A DNA stretch of 64,000 nucleotides from Bordetella genomosp. 9 (GCF_002261425.1 NZ_NEVJ01000002.1:1-64000), one strand, 5' to 3'. Shown: positions 1 through 7,694, counted from the first letter of the stretch. A program made the numbers and translations. Notes: generated from the letters alone by a model not told the origin.

Positions 1-101
1 CAGCCCAGCACCAGGTCAGCTTCGACTCGGCTCGGGTTGAGCGATCGTCGAGCGAAACCCGCCCGGTGAACGCCGCCTACCATCCTCGCATCCATGCGTG
101 A
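1..101 (+). CDS. Alternative tail-fibre C-terminus, third cassette (partial, silent)
   Basis: An open frame enters from the left edge and ends with TGA at 99-101. Its last residues read SSSETRPVNAAYHPRIHA, the same terminal signature as the fibre gene on the opposite strand (GGAESRPDNTAYNPRIHV). It lies in the same orientation as the second cassette at 111-324 and has no start codon or ribosome binding site in view. I infer that it is a silent alternative 3' end for the fibre gene, expressed only after DNA inversion. Its own upstream crossover repeat, if there is one, would lie left of the window. Confidence 0.7.
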   Translation, partial: AQHQVSFDSARVERSSSETRPVNAAYHPRIHA

Positions 102-110
102 CGTACCTTT

Positions 111-324
111 CACTGCAAATGCAAGGGCGCTCGGATCCAGGCAGAGCGACGCGTTCAAGGCCCACAGCCACCAGCTCTCGTCCAAGTCGCTGTCTATCGG
201 TTCCGGCGGCTTGGTAGATGTGGCTTCGAGTGCTGCTACGGGCGGCTGGGGGCTCACCACGAACACAGGCGGCGCTGAAACCCGCCCCATAAACCTAGCC
301 TTCTTTCCGCGTCTTCATGCGTGA
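111..324 (+). CDS. Alternative tail-fibre C-terminus, second cassette (silent)
   Basis: About 70 codons ending in TGA at 322-324. The translation begins TANARALGSRQSDAFKAHSHQ and ends with GGAETRPINLAFFPRLHA. It aligns end to end with residues 286-354 of the fibre protein on the minus strand, but with a divergent middle. The frame starts exactly at a 17-bp sequence (111-127) shared in inverted orientation with the fibre gene. An ATG at 94 opens this frame, but the codons before the repeat do not resemble fibre, so I treat the piece as a promoterless 3' cassette rather than an independent gene. It converges on the fibre gene with 1 bp between stop codons. Confidence 0.75.
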
Positions 325-536
325 TCTAGACATGGATTCGCGGGTTGTAGGCAGTGTTGTCCGGCCGGCTTTCAGCGCCACCGGAAGAACCAGTGGCGGT
401 AGTCGCCAGCCCGTTGTACGGCTCGGACGAGCGCCACACAGCTCCGTTGTTCAGCGACACCAGATTAGGGACGGAATGAGTATGCGCCTTGTTCTGGTTC
501 GATTGCCGAGAGCCCATTACCCTTGCATTTGCAGTG
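111..536. repeat. 17-bp inverted repeats bounding a candidate invertible fibre segment
   Basis: CACTGCAAATGCAAGGG stands at 111-127 on the plus strand and at 520-536 on the minus strand. Both copies are read in the same codon phase (ACT GCA AAT GCA AGG, TANAR). Recombination would therefore swap the fibre C-terminus without a frameshift. The core TGCAAATGCA is a short dyad around a central AA dinucleotide, which is the architecture of serine-invertase crossover sites (Gin/Hin/Cin type). No invertase gene is in the window. Confidence 0.75.
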
Positions 537-1390
537 TCAGCGTCAGTTCCGGTGTAACGGCGGAACATGTTGCGCAGATCGGGAGCCCGGAAGTTGTTGG
601 CGTCCACGTTCACAAAGTAGTGCGCGCCGACGTTGGCGGTCCACACGGCCTGCGTGACGACAAGGCCGTTTTCCTGGGCGTAGCCCCACAGGCGCGCGTA
701 CGCCGTCTTGCTGAGCAGCCCGCCGACCGCATCGACTTCGCTGGGTAGGGGCGTGACGGTATGGCCATCCAACGGCCGGCCGCATAGCGGCGACCGGTAG
801 CCGGTGAAATACTCCGTCTCAGTCCAGAGCCACACCTCGCCGCACTCGATAACAATGATGGGGCCTCTGTCGGTCGTGGGCAGCGCGTTGATGGAGTACA
901 TGCGCGAGTAGTTCGCCAGCACCAGCAGGCTGTCATCGACGTATTTGCGCGTCGCCAGGACCACGGCCGGATCGATCTTGAGCACGAAAGCGTTCGTGCT
1001 CGCCACCATGATGACCATCCGTATAACCTGGGTTCGGCCGGAACCCTCTTCGAGCTGGGGTTTGTAGGTGGGCGGGCAGTTTGCCACGGCGACCAGGTCG
1101 CCGTCCTGGTCCCACAATCCCCATTCCCGGATCCATTTGCCGCCCACGTTCTCGGGCAGGACCTGCTCGGCGATCAGATAGTTGGCGTTGTTGGGATCGA
1201 CGTAAAGCTGATTGATCGGGGCGCGCCGCCATTCGCCGATAAGCTGCGTCTGATTGGGATCGGGCACGGGCGTGTCGCCGCCGCCGTCGCCAACGGACAG
1301 CTCGGCAATCTGCAACTGCTGGCCCAGGGCCATGGCGTTGGCCTGCTTGGCCTCGCCGACTTTCGTGAGGATGCCGTAAAAGGTAGCCAT
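326..1390 (-). CDS. H: P2-like tail fibre protein (gpH-like)
   Basis: 354 residues. Residues 1-150 are the conserved P2-type fibre N-terminal region that attaches to the baseplate (MATFYGILTKVGEAKQANA at the start, a VDPNN motif and a WIREWGLWD motif). The C-terminal part carries a collar-like stretch (APDLRNMFRRYTG near 269-281) and ends with the PRIHV signature. The distal end would determine receptor binding. In P2 the fibre gene is followed by the chaperone gene G. Here the next sequence is an inverted alternative fibre end, so the last ~70 residues are probably exchangeable. The ATG overlaps the stop codon of the upstream baseplate gene by one base (TAATG), indicating translational coupling. 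Confidence 0.9.
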   Translation of the reverse strand: MATFYGILTKVGEAKQANAMALGQQLQIAELSVGDGGGDTPVPDPNQTQLIGEWRRAPINQLYVDPNNANYLIAEQVLPENVGGKWIREWGLWDQDGDLVAVANCPPTYKPQLEEGSGRTQVIRMVIMVASTNAFVLKIDPAVVLATRKYVDDSLLVLANYSRMYSINALPTTDRGPIIVIECGEVWLWTETEYFTGYRSPLCGRPLDGHTVTPLPSEVDAVGGLLSKTAYARLWGYAQENGLVVTQAVWTANVGAHYFVNVDANNFRAPDLRNMFRRYTGTDADTANARVMGSRQSNQNKAHTHSVPNLVSLNNGAVWRSSEPYNGLATTATGSSGGAESRPDNTAYNPRIHV

Positions 1391-2010
1391 TAGGGATATA
1401 CCGTAAGGGTGTCAATGGAGTGTTCGCGCACGCCGAAGGGAATTGCCATCGGCACGTCCACGCGTTCGGTTTGATAGGGATAAACGGTCAGCTCGTCGCC
1501 GTCATAGGCCGCCACGGCGATATTCATCGGGGCGCGCACTTCCAGACTGATGGCAAGGCCAGTCATGTGCTGGGACAAGCGCTTGGCGTCGTCGATGAGC
1601 CGCTCCAGCTCGACGTACATCGCGTCCGTGATGCCGGTGTCCAGTACCCCGATGGAAAGCTGGAACGTCCCGCGCGGGCCTTCTGGCTGCGTCTCCCACC
1701 ATTCGATGACTTCCAGCAGGTAGCCCAAGGGCTCGACGACGCGGCGCAGGGCGCCCACGGTGCCCTTGTGCTTGTGCACGAAAAACGCGTTGGCAATCGC
1801 CTTGCGCTTCGCATCGTCCGTCCACGCATCGTTCCAGCGATCCACGGAGCGTTCCCACGCCAGCCAGGTCAGGATGCCGGCGGGGCACGTCGTGGCCCGG
1901 CGCAGCGCGCGGATGGGAAGAGGAATGTCCTCGATGTCGGCGTTGGCGAGGGCGAGGTTGCGCTCCAGCGGCGTGGAGTTCGGCGGCAGGAGGGTGCGCT
2001 TTTCAGTCAT
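1390..2010 (-). CDS. I: P2-like baseplate protein gpI
   Basis: 206 residues from the ATG at 2010 (MTEKRTLLPPNSTPLERN). The frame is open further upstream, but that stretch is basic, low-complexity sequence overlapping gene J, so I take the later start. The motifs ERNLALANADIEDIPLPIR, CPAGILTWLAWERSVDRW and GTVGALRRVVEPLG are typical of P2 gpI, a baseplate wedge component that links the baseplate rim to the tail fibres. It overlaps the end of J by 8 bases and the start of H by one, as in P2-like tail operons (J-I-H). Confidence 0.9.
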   Translation of the reverse strand: MTEKRTLLPPNSTPLERNLALANADIEDIPLPIRALRRATTCPAGILTWLAWERSVDRWNDAWTDDAKRKAIANAFFVHKHKGTVGALRRVVEPLGYLLEVIEWWETQPEGPRGTFQLSIGVLDTGITDAMYVELERLIDDAKRLSQHMTGLAISLEVRAPMNIAVAAYDGDELTVYPYQTERVDVPMAIPFGVREHSIDTLTVYP

Positions 2011-2932
2011 CGTCCGTCTCGTCGCCAATTTCGATTTCCACGCCCAGACAGGTGCCGGCCTGCGTACGATCCAGCACGATATCGGCGGCGGGCTCCTCCA
2101 GGTCCAGGTGGTCGACGCCTTCGACATGTAGCGATGCCGTGATGGCGCTGCGCCAGACTGACACGCCCTGGCGACGGGAGCGGTACACATAGGCCTCGCA
2201 TGCCGCTCGAGCAGCGGCCAGGGCCACGTCGCGCCCTGGCCCGTCTCCCTTCATGTACAGCACGGCCCTGACGTTGTAGCTCGTGATCTGCGAGGACTGG
2301 ACCGTCACGCGGTCGCCCATGGGGCGCACGTCTTCATCGCTTAACGCCGTGCGCACCGCGGCGAGTACTCCCTCGCTGGACGTCCCGTCGTCTTCGCGAG
2401 ACAGGACGGACACCAGGATGTCGCAAGGTTCGGGGCTGATCGCACTTACGTCCGCAATCTGGCCCTGCGCCGACCGCGCGTGGAACTCGTACGCGCCGCG
2501 CGGCCCGGCTGTCGACAGGCCTTCCCAGGCGAGCTGCGCACGGTAGCGCAGGTCTTCGTCGTCTTCCATGACGGCGTCGACCGGCGGGATGGCGTTGGGC
2601 TGCGCTTCCTGGATGGTCAAGCGGGTAACGCCGTATTCGGCGGAGATGTGCTCCAGGTCTTTGCCCTTGGCGAAGGCGAGCAGGACGGCGCGGGCGGCTT
2701 CGTTGATCCGCTGGCGTAGCGTCACCTCCCGTTCGCTGTTTTCCTGCAGGAGGATGGCAAGCGGTTCGGATTCCAGGGCCAGGGCCTTGGTGACGGCGGC
2801 CTGGTCATCGGACGCGAAGAGCGCGATCAGCCGCGCCTTACGGGCTTCGAGGATTTCCTCATAGTTCAGCCTTTCGACGACATCGGGCGCCGGCAACAGG
2901 GACAGGTCGATGGGGCTGGATACGTCGGCCAA
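2003..2932 (-). CDS. J: P2-like baseplate assembly protein gpJ
   Basis: About 309 residues if translation starts at the TTG at 2932 (then ADVSSPIDLSLLPAPDVVE). No ATG is available at the right place and the longer upstream frame is a shadow of gene W, so the rare start is an inference. The preceding gene W stops only a few bases away. The sequence LNYEEILEARKARLIALF followed by the LRQRINEAARAVLLAFAKG helix and the ISPEPCDILVSVLSREDDG region is characteristic of the Baseplate_J family. P2 gpJ is 302 residues, so the length fits. It forms the peripheral baseplate wedge with W and I. Confidence 0.88.
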   Translation of the reverse strand: MADVSSPIDLSLLPAPDVVERLNYEEILEARKARLIALFASDDQAAVTKALALESEPLAILLQENSEREVTLRQRINEAARAVLLAFAKGKDLEHISAEYGVTRLTIQEAQPNAIPPVDAVMEDDEDLRYRAQLAWEGLSTAGPRGAYEFHARSAQGQIADVSAISPEPCDILVSVLSREDDGTSSEGVLAAVRTALSDEDVRPMGDRVTVQSSQITSYNVRAVLYMKGDGPGRDVALAAARAACEAYVYRSRRQGVSVWRSAITASLHVEGVDHLDLEEPAADIVLDRTQAGTCLGVEIEIGDETDDD

Positions 2933-2934
2933 TG

Positions 2935-3294
2935 TCAGGCTCCAAGGGAAGTTGTCGCTGCAAAAGGCGTCGCGGTGCCACCGTCGGCCACGGTTTCGCC
3001 TTCCACGGTGATATCGAAGCGGCCGGGCTCGTCCGCGCTCGCCTGGGCGCTCACGCGGCGCAGCGTGATGCGCGGCTCCCAGGACATGAGGGCCGTCGCG
3101 GCGGCGGCGTAGAGCTGCACCAGGGTGGAGGCGTTGCCGGGCGCGTCGACCAGGTCCGGACCGAGCGAACCGAAGGGGCGGCGACGCAGGCGCGTGCCGA
3201 TGGACGTGGAGAGCACCTTGCCGATGGACTGCGACAGGTGGTCGCGGTCGACGATCTGCAGGCCGGTGCTGGCGTTCATGCCGAGGTAGGCCAT
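2935..3294 (-). CDS. W: P2-like baseplate protein gpW (gp25-like)
   Basis: 119 residues, starting MAYLGMNASTGLQIVDRDHL. The pattern HLSQSIGKVLSTSIGTRLRRRPFGS is the hallmark of the GPW/gp25 baseplate family, whose T4 member is part of the wedge. It lies between the spike gene V and J with essentially no spacing: the ATG overlaps the stop region of V at 3294. The short length and position agree with P2 gpW (115 residues). Confidence 0.9.
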   Translation of the reverse strand: MAYLGMNASTGLQIVDRDHLSQSIGKVLSTSIGTRLRRRPFGSLGPDLVDAPGNASTLVQLYAAAATALMSWEPRITLRRVSAQASADEPGRFDITVEGETVADGGTATPFAATTSLGA

Positions 3295-3920
3295 TATTTC
3301 GGCCCGTCCGTGTCACTGCCGCCGCGATTCACGCCGCCGTGCTTGTGCGTATGCACGACGACACCGTTTGACGACAGGTTGCCGCTTTCGTGGGTGATAT
3401 CGCCCTTAATGGACGTGTTGTTGCCCTTGCCGTTAGTGCCGCTCATGCCGGCGCTGTAGGTGAATAGCCCCTGCACCGTCACGGCGCCCGTAAAAACCGT
3501 CTGCGGGCAGTCCACGGTGGTCAGTTCCTGCGCTTGCAGCGTGGCCGTCTTCACGCCCGTGGCGGTGAGCGCGCCGGCCGCGTGGTCGTAGACGATACGC
3601 GCGCCATCCGGGTATTCGCGCACATCCTCGTTCGCGCTGGTCGACGGCGGCGGGTTCGAAGCGGTGTTCAGGCCCGTGATGACATAGCCGGCTGCGGTGT
3701 CGCCCCCCAGGCAGAAGGCAAGCACCTGTTCGCCGATGGTCGGCGGGCTCCAGGTCTTGGTCGTGCCGGCCCGCCGCTCGGTCCATTGCAGCCAGCCGGA
3801 TTCCCAGGCGCCGTCGCGCACACGCACGGCCGGCGGCGTCGTGGCGAGGTCGGCCGCGAACACCGTTCCGGTTCGGATCAGGTTCGAGAGCAGGCGGAAA
3901 AGTTCGGCGGCATCGTGCAT
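3294..3920 (-). CDS. V: P2-like tail spike / baseplate hub protein gpV
   Basis: 208 residues from the ATG at 3920 (MHDAAELFRLLSNLIRTGTV), preceded by a GGCGG-type binding site. The frame can be extended 12 codons upstream, but without support. An OB-fold-like N-terminal domain (residues 20-95, with the RAGTTKTWSPPTIGEQVL motif) is followed by a beta-helical repeat region. The C-terminal tip carries HTHKHGG, matching the His-x-His iron-binding apex described for P2 gpV spikes. The trimer pierces the outer membrane during contraction. Confidence 0.9.
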   Translation of the reverse strand: MHDAAELFRLLSNLIRTGTVFAADLATTPPAVRVRDGAWESGWLQWTERRAGTTKTWSPPTIGEQVLAFCLGGDTAAGYVITGLNTASNPPPSTSANEDVREYPDGARIVYDHAAGALTATGVKTATLQAQELTTVDCPQTVFTGAVTVQGLFTYSAGMSGTNGKGNNTSIKGDITHESGNLSSNGVVVHTHKHGGVNRGGSDTDGPK

Positions 3921-3981
3921 ACCGCCTATGGTGGCGACGCACCTTCGCGCGCGCACGGAGCGGGCGTTGTGACTGCGCCGC

Positions 3982-4452
3982 CTACAACTGCTCGCCCGCC
4001 AGGTGGCGCAGCAACATGTCCCGTATCAGGTCGATATCGTCGTCGGTGAATCCCAGCAGTTCGCGCGTCGGATACTGCACGTCCTCCATGCCCCGCGCCG
4101 GGCGGTCGCGCAGCCCGTACTGGTGTACGCGGGCGATGCGCGCGACACGGCCGAAGAAGCCGACCGAGATATCGCCCGGCGTCGCCTTGGCCTTGAGGTT
4201 GCGGTTGTTGCGCAGGCGCACGAACATGGCGCGCTTCTTGATGCGGCCCTTCTTGCCGCGCAGATTCTTGCGCGTACGGCGCGGCTCGAAGGGCGTTCCG
4301 TCCGGATTGCGCTGGCCGGCGATGCGGGCGGCCTGGCTGCGGCGCAGGGCAATGGCAATCTTCTGGTTGACCTTGCGCTGCTCGGCCGGAGACAGCCGGG
4401 CGAGCAGGGCGCCGGCCCATTTTTCGAGCTGCGTGAATGGGCGCTGCGCCAT
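3982..4452 (-). CDS. S: P2-like tail completion protein gpS
   Basis: 156 residues, starting MAQRPFTQLEKWAGALLARL. The basic middle (RRTRKNLRGKKGRIKKRAMF) and the C-terminal motif MEDVQYPTRELLGFTDDDID are typical of the phage virion morphogenesis/P2 gpS family, which completes the tail before head joining. It directly follows R with a 1-base overlap, in the standard R-S-V order. A 60-base gap separates it from V. Confidence 0.88.
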   Translation of the reverse strand: MAQRPFTQLEKWAGALLARLSPAEQRKVNQKIAIALRRSQAARIAGQRNPDGTPFEPRRTRKNLRGKKGRIKKRAMFVRLRNNRNLKAKATPGDISVGFFGRVARIARVHQYGLRDRPARGMEDVQYPTRELLGFTDDDIDLIRDMLLRHLAGEQL

Positions 4453-4946
4453 CAGGGGTTGCCGACCGGAAAGGGCATCGTGGCGATTTGCCGGTCGTGC
4501 AGGTACACCGGGCGTCGTTCGCCCTGGTCGGGCAGGGCCGGGTGGACCGGCTCGGGCACGTGCGCGACATTCACGCGCTGCGTGGCGTCGTCATAGGTGA
4601 CGATCACGCGTTCGGTGAGCGCGACCTTGATCGAGATATCGACGGTCTGGTTGTTGTTCAGATCCACGTCGAATGGGATGGCGTTGTCGCGCAGCTCGGG
4701 GTTTTCGAACAGTTCCGGCTGATTGGTCCGTAGCCAGGCCAGCAGCGGCAGGAGGAGCGCATCCTCGGCGCCGGGGTAATCCGTGACGATCAGGTTCAGG
4801 GTGTACCGGTACTCATGCGACAGGGCCAGCGTGCCGGAGGCGACGATACGGCCTTCGTCCACGAACATCAGCAGCCGGTCCGGGTCGGCCTTGAGAAAGG
4901 AGTTGGAATCGGTCAGGAACGCGCGCAGGCTATTGGGTTTGAGCAT
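4452..4946 (-). CDS. R: P2-like tail completion protein gpR
   Basis: 164 residues from the ATG at 4946 (MLKPNSLRAFLTDSNSFLK). The motifs DPDRLLMFVDEGRI, YRYTLNLIVTDYPGAEDALLLP and WLRTNQPELFEN match the P2 gpR tail completion family. The start lies inside the end of the Rz1-like gene (overlap of 17 bases), as expected for the lysis-to-tail transition in P2 relatives. The upstream open frame is a shadow of the lysis genes and was excluded. Confidence 0.88.
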   Translation of the reverse strand: MLKPNSLRAFLTDSNSFLKADPDRLLMFVDEGRIVASGTLALSHEYRYTLNLIVTDYPGAEDALLLPLLAWLRTNQPELFENPELRDNAIPFDVDLNNNQTVDISIKVALTERVIVTYDDATQRVNVAHVPEPVHPALPDQGERRPVYLHDRQIATMPFPVGNP

Positions 4947-5202
4947 TGTTCGCCTTCGTCTGGCAGCGGTAGACGGCGTCGACCTGGGCCGCGCACACGG
5001 CCCATGCCGTTTCGGCACGTTCAATGGCCAGGTTTAGATCCCCATTGCTGGTCGGCGCCGTCGCCGGGAGCACGCACGGCGTCACGGCCGGACAAGAATT
5101 CAGCATAAGCGTCGGCCCCGGTGAGGGCTGGGTGGGCGCGCATGCCTGCAATGTCATGAGGCAGTAGGCCATCAGCCCAAGCGCGAATTTCCTTGTTTTC
5201 AC
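4930..5202 (-). CDS. lysC: Rz1/LysC-like outer-membrane spanin lipoprotein
   Basis: About 90 residues from a GTG at 5202 (VKTRKFALGLMAYCLMTLQAC). A short basic N-terminus, a hydrophobic stretch and the lipobox LQAC predict a lipoprotein with a mature N-terminal Cys. A proline-rich segment follows (APTQPSPGPT). It is nested out of frame inside the distal half of the Rz-like gene, the classical overlapping Rz/Rz1 arrangement. It would pair with the inner-membrane spanin to fuse the membranes at lysis. The start codon is inferred from the signal sequence. Confidence 0.8.
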   Translation of the reverse strand: MKTRKFALGLMAYCLMTLQACAPTQPSPGPTLMLNSCPAVTPCVLPATAPTSNGDLNLAIERAETAWAVCAAQVDAVYRCQTKANNAQTQ

Positions 5203-5467
5203 GTTGCAGTGCTCCGATATCGGCCTCGCGCTGACTGAGCGAGGCGCGAAAGCTGTTCTGGGTGGATTGAAGGGCGGCCAAGCCGCGTGCGTTGCTTGCG
5301 GTCGCATCGACCACGTTTTTCAGGTCGGCGCGGGCGTGCTCGAGCGAGTCCTTGTAGCTGGCGACTGTCTCGTCCAGGGCCGATACCTGGCCGTGCTGCA
5401 ACCAGGCCACGCCCGCCAGGATGGCGATAAGCAGGTAGGGCGCCAGGCGCGCAAGCCACGTCGTCAT
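5021..5467 (-). CDS. lysB: Rz/LysB-like inner-membrane spanin
   Basis: 148 residues from the ATG at 5467 (MTTWLARLAPYLLIAILAG). One N-terminal membrane anchor (residues 8-22) is followed by a long coiled-coil periplasmic region (ALDETVASYKDSLEHARADL onward). The C-terminal motif RAWADGLLPHDIAGMRAHPA is typical of LysB/Rz proteins. It overlaps the muramidase stop by 4 bases and contains the start of the Rz1-like gene. The longer frame upstream is a shadow of the endolysin gene. Confidence 0.85.
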   Translation of the reverse strand: MTTWLARLAPYLLIAILAGVAWLQHGQVSALDETVASYKDSLEHARADLKNVVDATASNARGLAALQSTQNSFRASLSQREADIGALQRENKEIRAWADGLLPHDIAGMRAHPALTGADAYAEFLSGRDAVRAPGDGADQQWGSKPGH

Positions 5468-6276
5468 GCCGCCACCTTCGCCGCGTCCGCGTAGCGATCG
5501 TAGGCGCGAGCCAGCTTCACGTCGTAGAGGTTGCGGGCGTAGGCCGGGCCGTTGTAGCCACGGGCGAACGCCGCCCACTTCCGGCCGGCCAGGGCTTTGG
5601 ACAGCGCCGCGTCGGCCTGGACGTAGCGCACAAAGGCGTCGAGCTGGTCGCCCTCCGTGCGCCGCATGCGTGCCACGAAATCGTCGATGCTGGCGTAGCC
5701 CAGGCGTTGCCAGTGGTAGCCCATGACCTGGAAGGCGCCCCAGCTCGCCGCCTCCAGGGCGGCCGGCGCGCAGATGGCGGTCGCCATCGCCAGGCGCCGA
5801 TACTCCGCGGCGCCGCCCGCGTAGCCGCCGGACTCCGTATTGACGATGGCCGGCAGGCGCGCGGCGTGCGGCGCCGGGTCGATGCCGTGCGCGGCCAGGC
5901 GGTCGTAGAAGACATGGCGTTCGTAGAGAATGACGGGCCGCCCATCGGGCAGGAACCCGCATCCCCGCGATTCCACTTCGTTGACCGCCTTCACGCTTGC
6001 CAGCGGTACGTCCAGCATGTCGGCCGCGCGGGCAAGGTCGGCTTCGGTGAGCAGCCGGCCGGTTTCCAGCCCCGCCAGGGCGGCGGCGGTCTTCGGCCCA
6101 TAGACGCCATCCACCACAAGCCGGCGGGCGCGCTGTAGGGCGGATACGGCCGCCTCGGTGGCATCGTCATAGACGTGGGTGCGGGCGACCGCGTAGCCGG
6201 CGGCGGAAAGCGCCGCCTGCAGATCCGCAACGGCCTGGCCCTGGTCGCCGGGTTTAAGGGTGTCAGGCATCGGCAC
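5464..6276 (-). CDS. Phage endolysin: peptidoglycan-binding domain plus N-acetylmuramidase
   Basis: 270 residues. Residues 7-72 form a PG_binding_1 domain (KPGDQGQAVADLQAALSAAG and VDGVYGPKTAAALAG). Residues 85-265 match the N-acetylmuramidase family (DUF3380): KAVNEVESRGCGF, RPVILYERHVFY and SWGAFQVMGYHWQRLGY. The Glu in NEVESRG is the probable catalytic acid. There is no signal peptide, so export depends on a holin. The two small membrane proteins encoded just upstream are candidates. A second in-frame Met lies at residue 3. Confidence 0.9.
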   Translation of the reverse strand: MPMPDTLKPGDQGQAVADLQAALSAAGYAVARTHVYDDATEAAVSALQRARRLVVDGVYGPKTAAALAGLETGRLLTEADLARAADMLDVPLASVKAVNEVESRGCGFLPDGRPVILYERHVFYDRLAAHGIDPAPHAARLPAIVNTESGGYAGGAAEYRRLAMATAICAPAALEAASWGAFQVMGYHWQRLGYASIDDFVARMRRTEGDQLDAFVRYVQADAALSKALAGRKWAAFARGYNGPAYARNLYDVKLARAYDRYADAAKVAA

Positions 6277-6553
6277 GCCTCTTCACCAGTTCGGCCAGAT
6301 TGCCGCGCGCGGACCAGGCCGCGATAAGTTGCACGGCGATGACGACGGCCTCGGCCAGCGATACGGCGCTGCGGCAAACCAGGATATCGACGGCGCGGCA
6401 CAGCATGGCGGCGATCAGGGCGCTGGCAAGCAGCGACACCATGCGGCGGTGGCGCGCGCCGTTGGGACGGTACCAGACGAATCGCAATGCCGTGGCGATG
6501 TAGAGCAGCGCCGCGAGGACGGCGACGGCGCCCAGGTGCGGATACGGGTTCAT
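6263..6553 (-). CDS. Small phage membrane protein, probable holin/antiholin
   Basis: 96 residues from the ATG at 6553 (MNPYPHLGAVAVLAALLYIA). Three hydrophobic segments are visible: about residues 8-23, 38-58 and 62-82. It sits between a second membrane protein and the muramidase, overlapping each by a few bases (4 with the former, 14 with the latter), the holin position of P2-like lysis cassettes. I do not recognise a specific Pfam family with certainty. The call rests on topology, size and position. Confidence 0.7.
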   Translation of the reverse strand: MNPYPHLGAVAVLAALLYIATALRFVWYRPNGARHRRMVSLLASALIAAMLCRAVDILVCRSAVSLAEAVVIAVQLIAAWSARGNLAELVKRRADA

Positions 6554-6921
6554 TGACGGCCCCCCATCAGTTTGACCAGGTAAGCGCGAATGTCGCCCGG
6601 ATCCAGGTCCGAGGCGACAGCGACCAGTTTCAGTGCGATGGCGACGCTCACCAGGGACACCAGCAGCGCCGGCAGGAACGTCTGCATCGCCCATTGGCGC
6701 GCCACGAATTCGCCCGCGCCGCCGTAACCGCATAGGGCAGAGAAGAGGAACGACAGCAGCCGCTTCCACGGGCTCACGTCCTTTTTGGTGCTCGCCACCA
6801 GGGCGGCGCCCACGATGGCGCCGAATGCCGCATTGGCATCGATATGCGGCAGGATCGAAGCCAGCGCCACGCCGGACAGGAGCGTGGCGCTGGCGGCGGT
6901 GACGGTCGAGGGTTCGGCCAT
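6550..6921 (-). CDS. Phage holin-like membrane protein
   Basis: 123 residues, MAEPSTVTAASATLLSGVAL. Hydrophobic stretches lie at about 10-45 and 75-105, with a TKKDVSPWKRLLSFLFSALCGYGGAGE loop between them. This loop resembles the putative holins found next to gene X in betaproteobacterial P2-like phages. It starts three bases after the end of X and overlaps the next small membrane protein by four bases. Which of the two is the holin and which the regulator cannot be decided from sequence. Confidence 0.7.
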   Translation of the reverse strand: MAEPSTVTAASATLLSGVALASILPHIDANAAFGAIVGAALVASTKKDVSPWKRLLSFLFSALCGYGGAGEFVARQWAMQTFLPALLVSLVSVAIALKLVAVASDLDPGDIRAYLVKLMGGRQ

Positions 6922-6924
6922 GGT

Positions 6925-7131
6925 TCAGTCCCAGAGTTTGGTTGTGGGTTGCGGGGCGGGGGCGGTGGCGACCTGCGGCAGCTCCACCAGCAGCCCATGC
7001 GGCAGGACCGGCCCAAGGTCGGCCAGGCCGGGATTCAATTCGAGCGTTTGCTCCACGACATCGCGGGTCTGGTGCAGGTTGCGCCAGCAAAGCGCGTCCA
7101 CGGTGTCATGTTGCTGGGTGCGGACCTTCAT
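6925..7131 (-). CDS. X: P2-like tail protein gpX
   Basis: 68 residues from the ATG at 7131 (MKVRTQQHDTVDALCWRNL). The short LysM-like fold with LELNPGLADLGPVLPHGLLVELP is the signature of P2 gpX, a tail-terminal protein. The ATG overlaps the stop of L (L-X order as in P2). The upstream-extended frame is a shadow of L. Confidence 0.88.
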   Translation of the reverse strand: MKVRTQQHDTVDALCWRNLHQTRDVVEQTLELNPGLADLGPVLPHGLLVELPQVATAPAPQPTTKLWD

Positions 7132-7601
7132 CAGATCAGCTCCACGGTTGTGCGCGGCCGACCGAGAAGCGCGGTGATAGCCCAGGCCGCGTTGCGGCGC
7201 TGTTCGTCGGGCGTGGTATCCAGCCATTCAGCCCTTTTCTGGCCGGTCGCGGCCAGGTCGAAATCGGACATGCGTTCGACCAGGTCAGCCTTCGCGTAGC
7301 AGTACACAGCACGCAGGTAGCATTGGCTCGCCACACTGTTGCCGTCCACTTTGTCGCCCGGCACGTCGGCCAGGGTGGCGTATCCCTCGCCCTGGCGCGC
7401 CGCCTTCCAGTCCCGTACATCGCGCGCCGTTTCGATGACGGCGGCGATCAGCGCGTGCCGCAGGCGCGGCCCCGTGACGGTACCGTCCAGGCGCATGGCT
7501 TCGCGGGCGGCCACCAGCGACAGGTCCGGCCAGAAGCCGTCGTTGGCGATGGTGTCATCGGCCGGTGCGTCGGATACGGGGGCGGAGGCGATAAAGCTCA
7601 T
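7131..7601 (-). CDS. L: P2-like head completion/stabilisation protein gpL
   Basis: 156 residues (MSFIASAPVSDAPADDTIAN). The motif FWPDLSLVAAREAMRLDGTVT followed by LRHALIAAVIETARDV and AVYCYAKADLVERMSDFDLAATG is characteristic of P2 gpL. The protein closes the portal after packaging. A 93-base gap separates it from the terminase gene M upstream. I see nothing coding in that gap. Confidence 0.9.
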   Translation of the reverse strand: MSFIASAPVSDAPADDTIANDGFWPDLSLVAAREAMRLDGTVTGPRLRHALIAAVIETARDVRDWKAARQGEGYATLADVPGDKVDGNSVASQCYLRAVYCYAKADLVERMSDFDLAATGQKRAEWLDTTPDEQRRNAAWAITALLGRPRTTVELI

Positions 7602-7694
7602 GGTCTGTCTCGTAACCGGCGGTGGGCGGGCGTCGGGCGATTCCGAGGAATGCCGTCAGCCCGCGCCGCCGTGCGCTTGGGGGAGCACTCTGTG

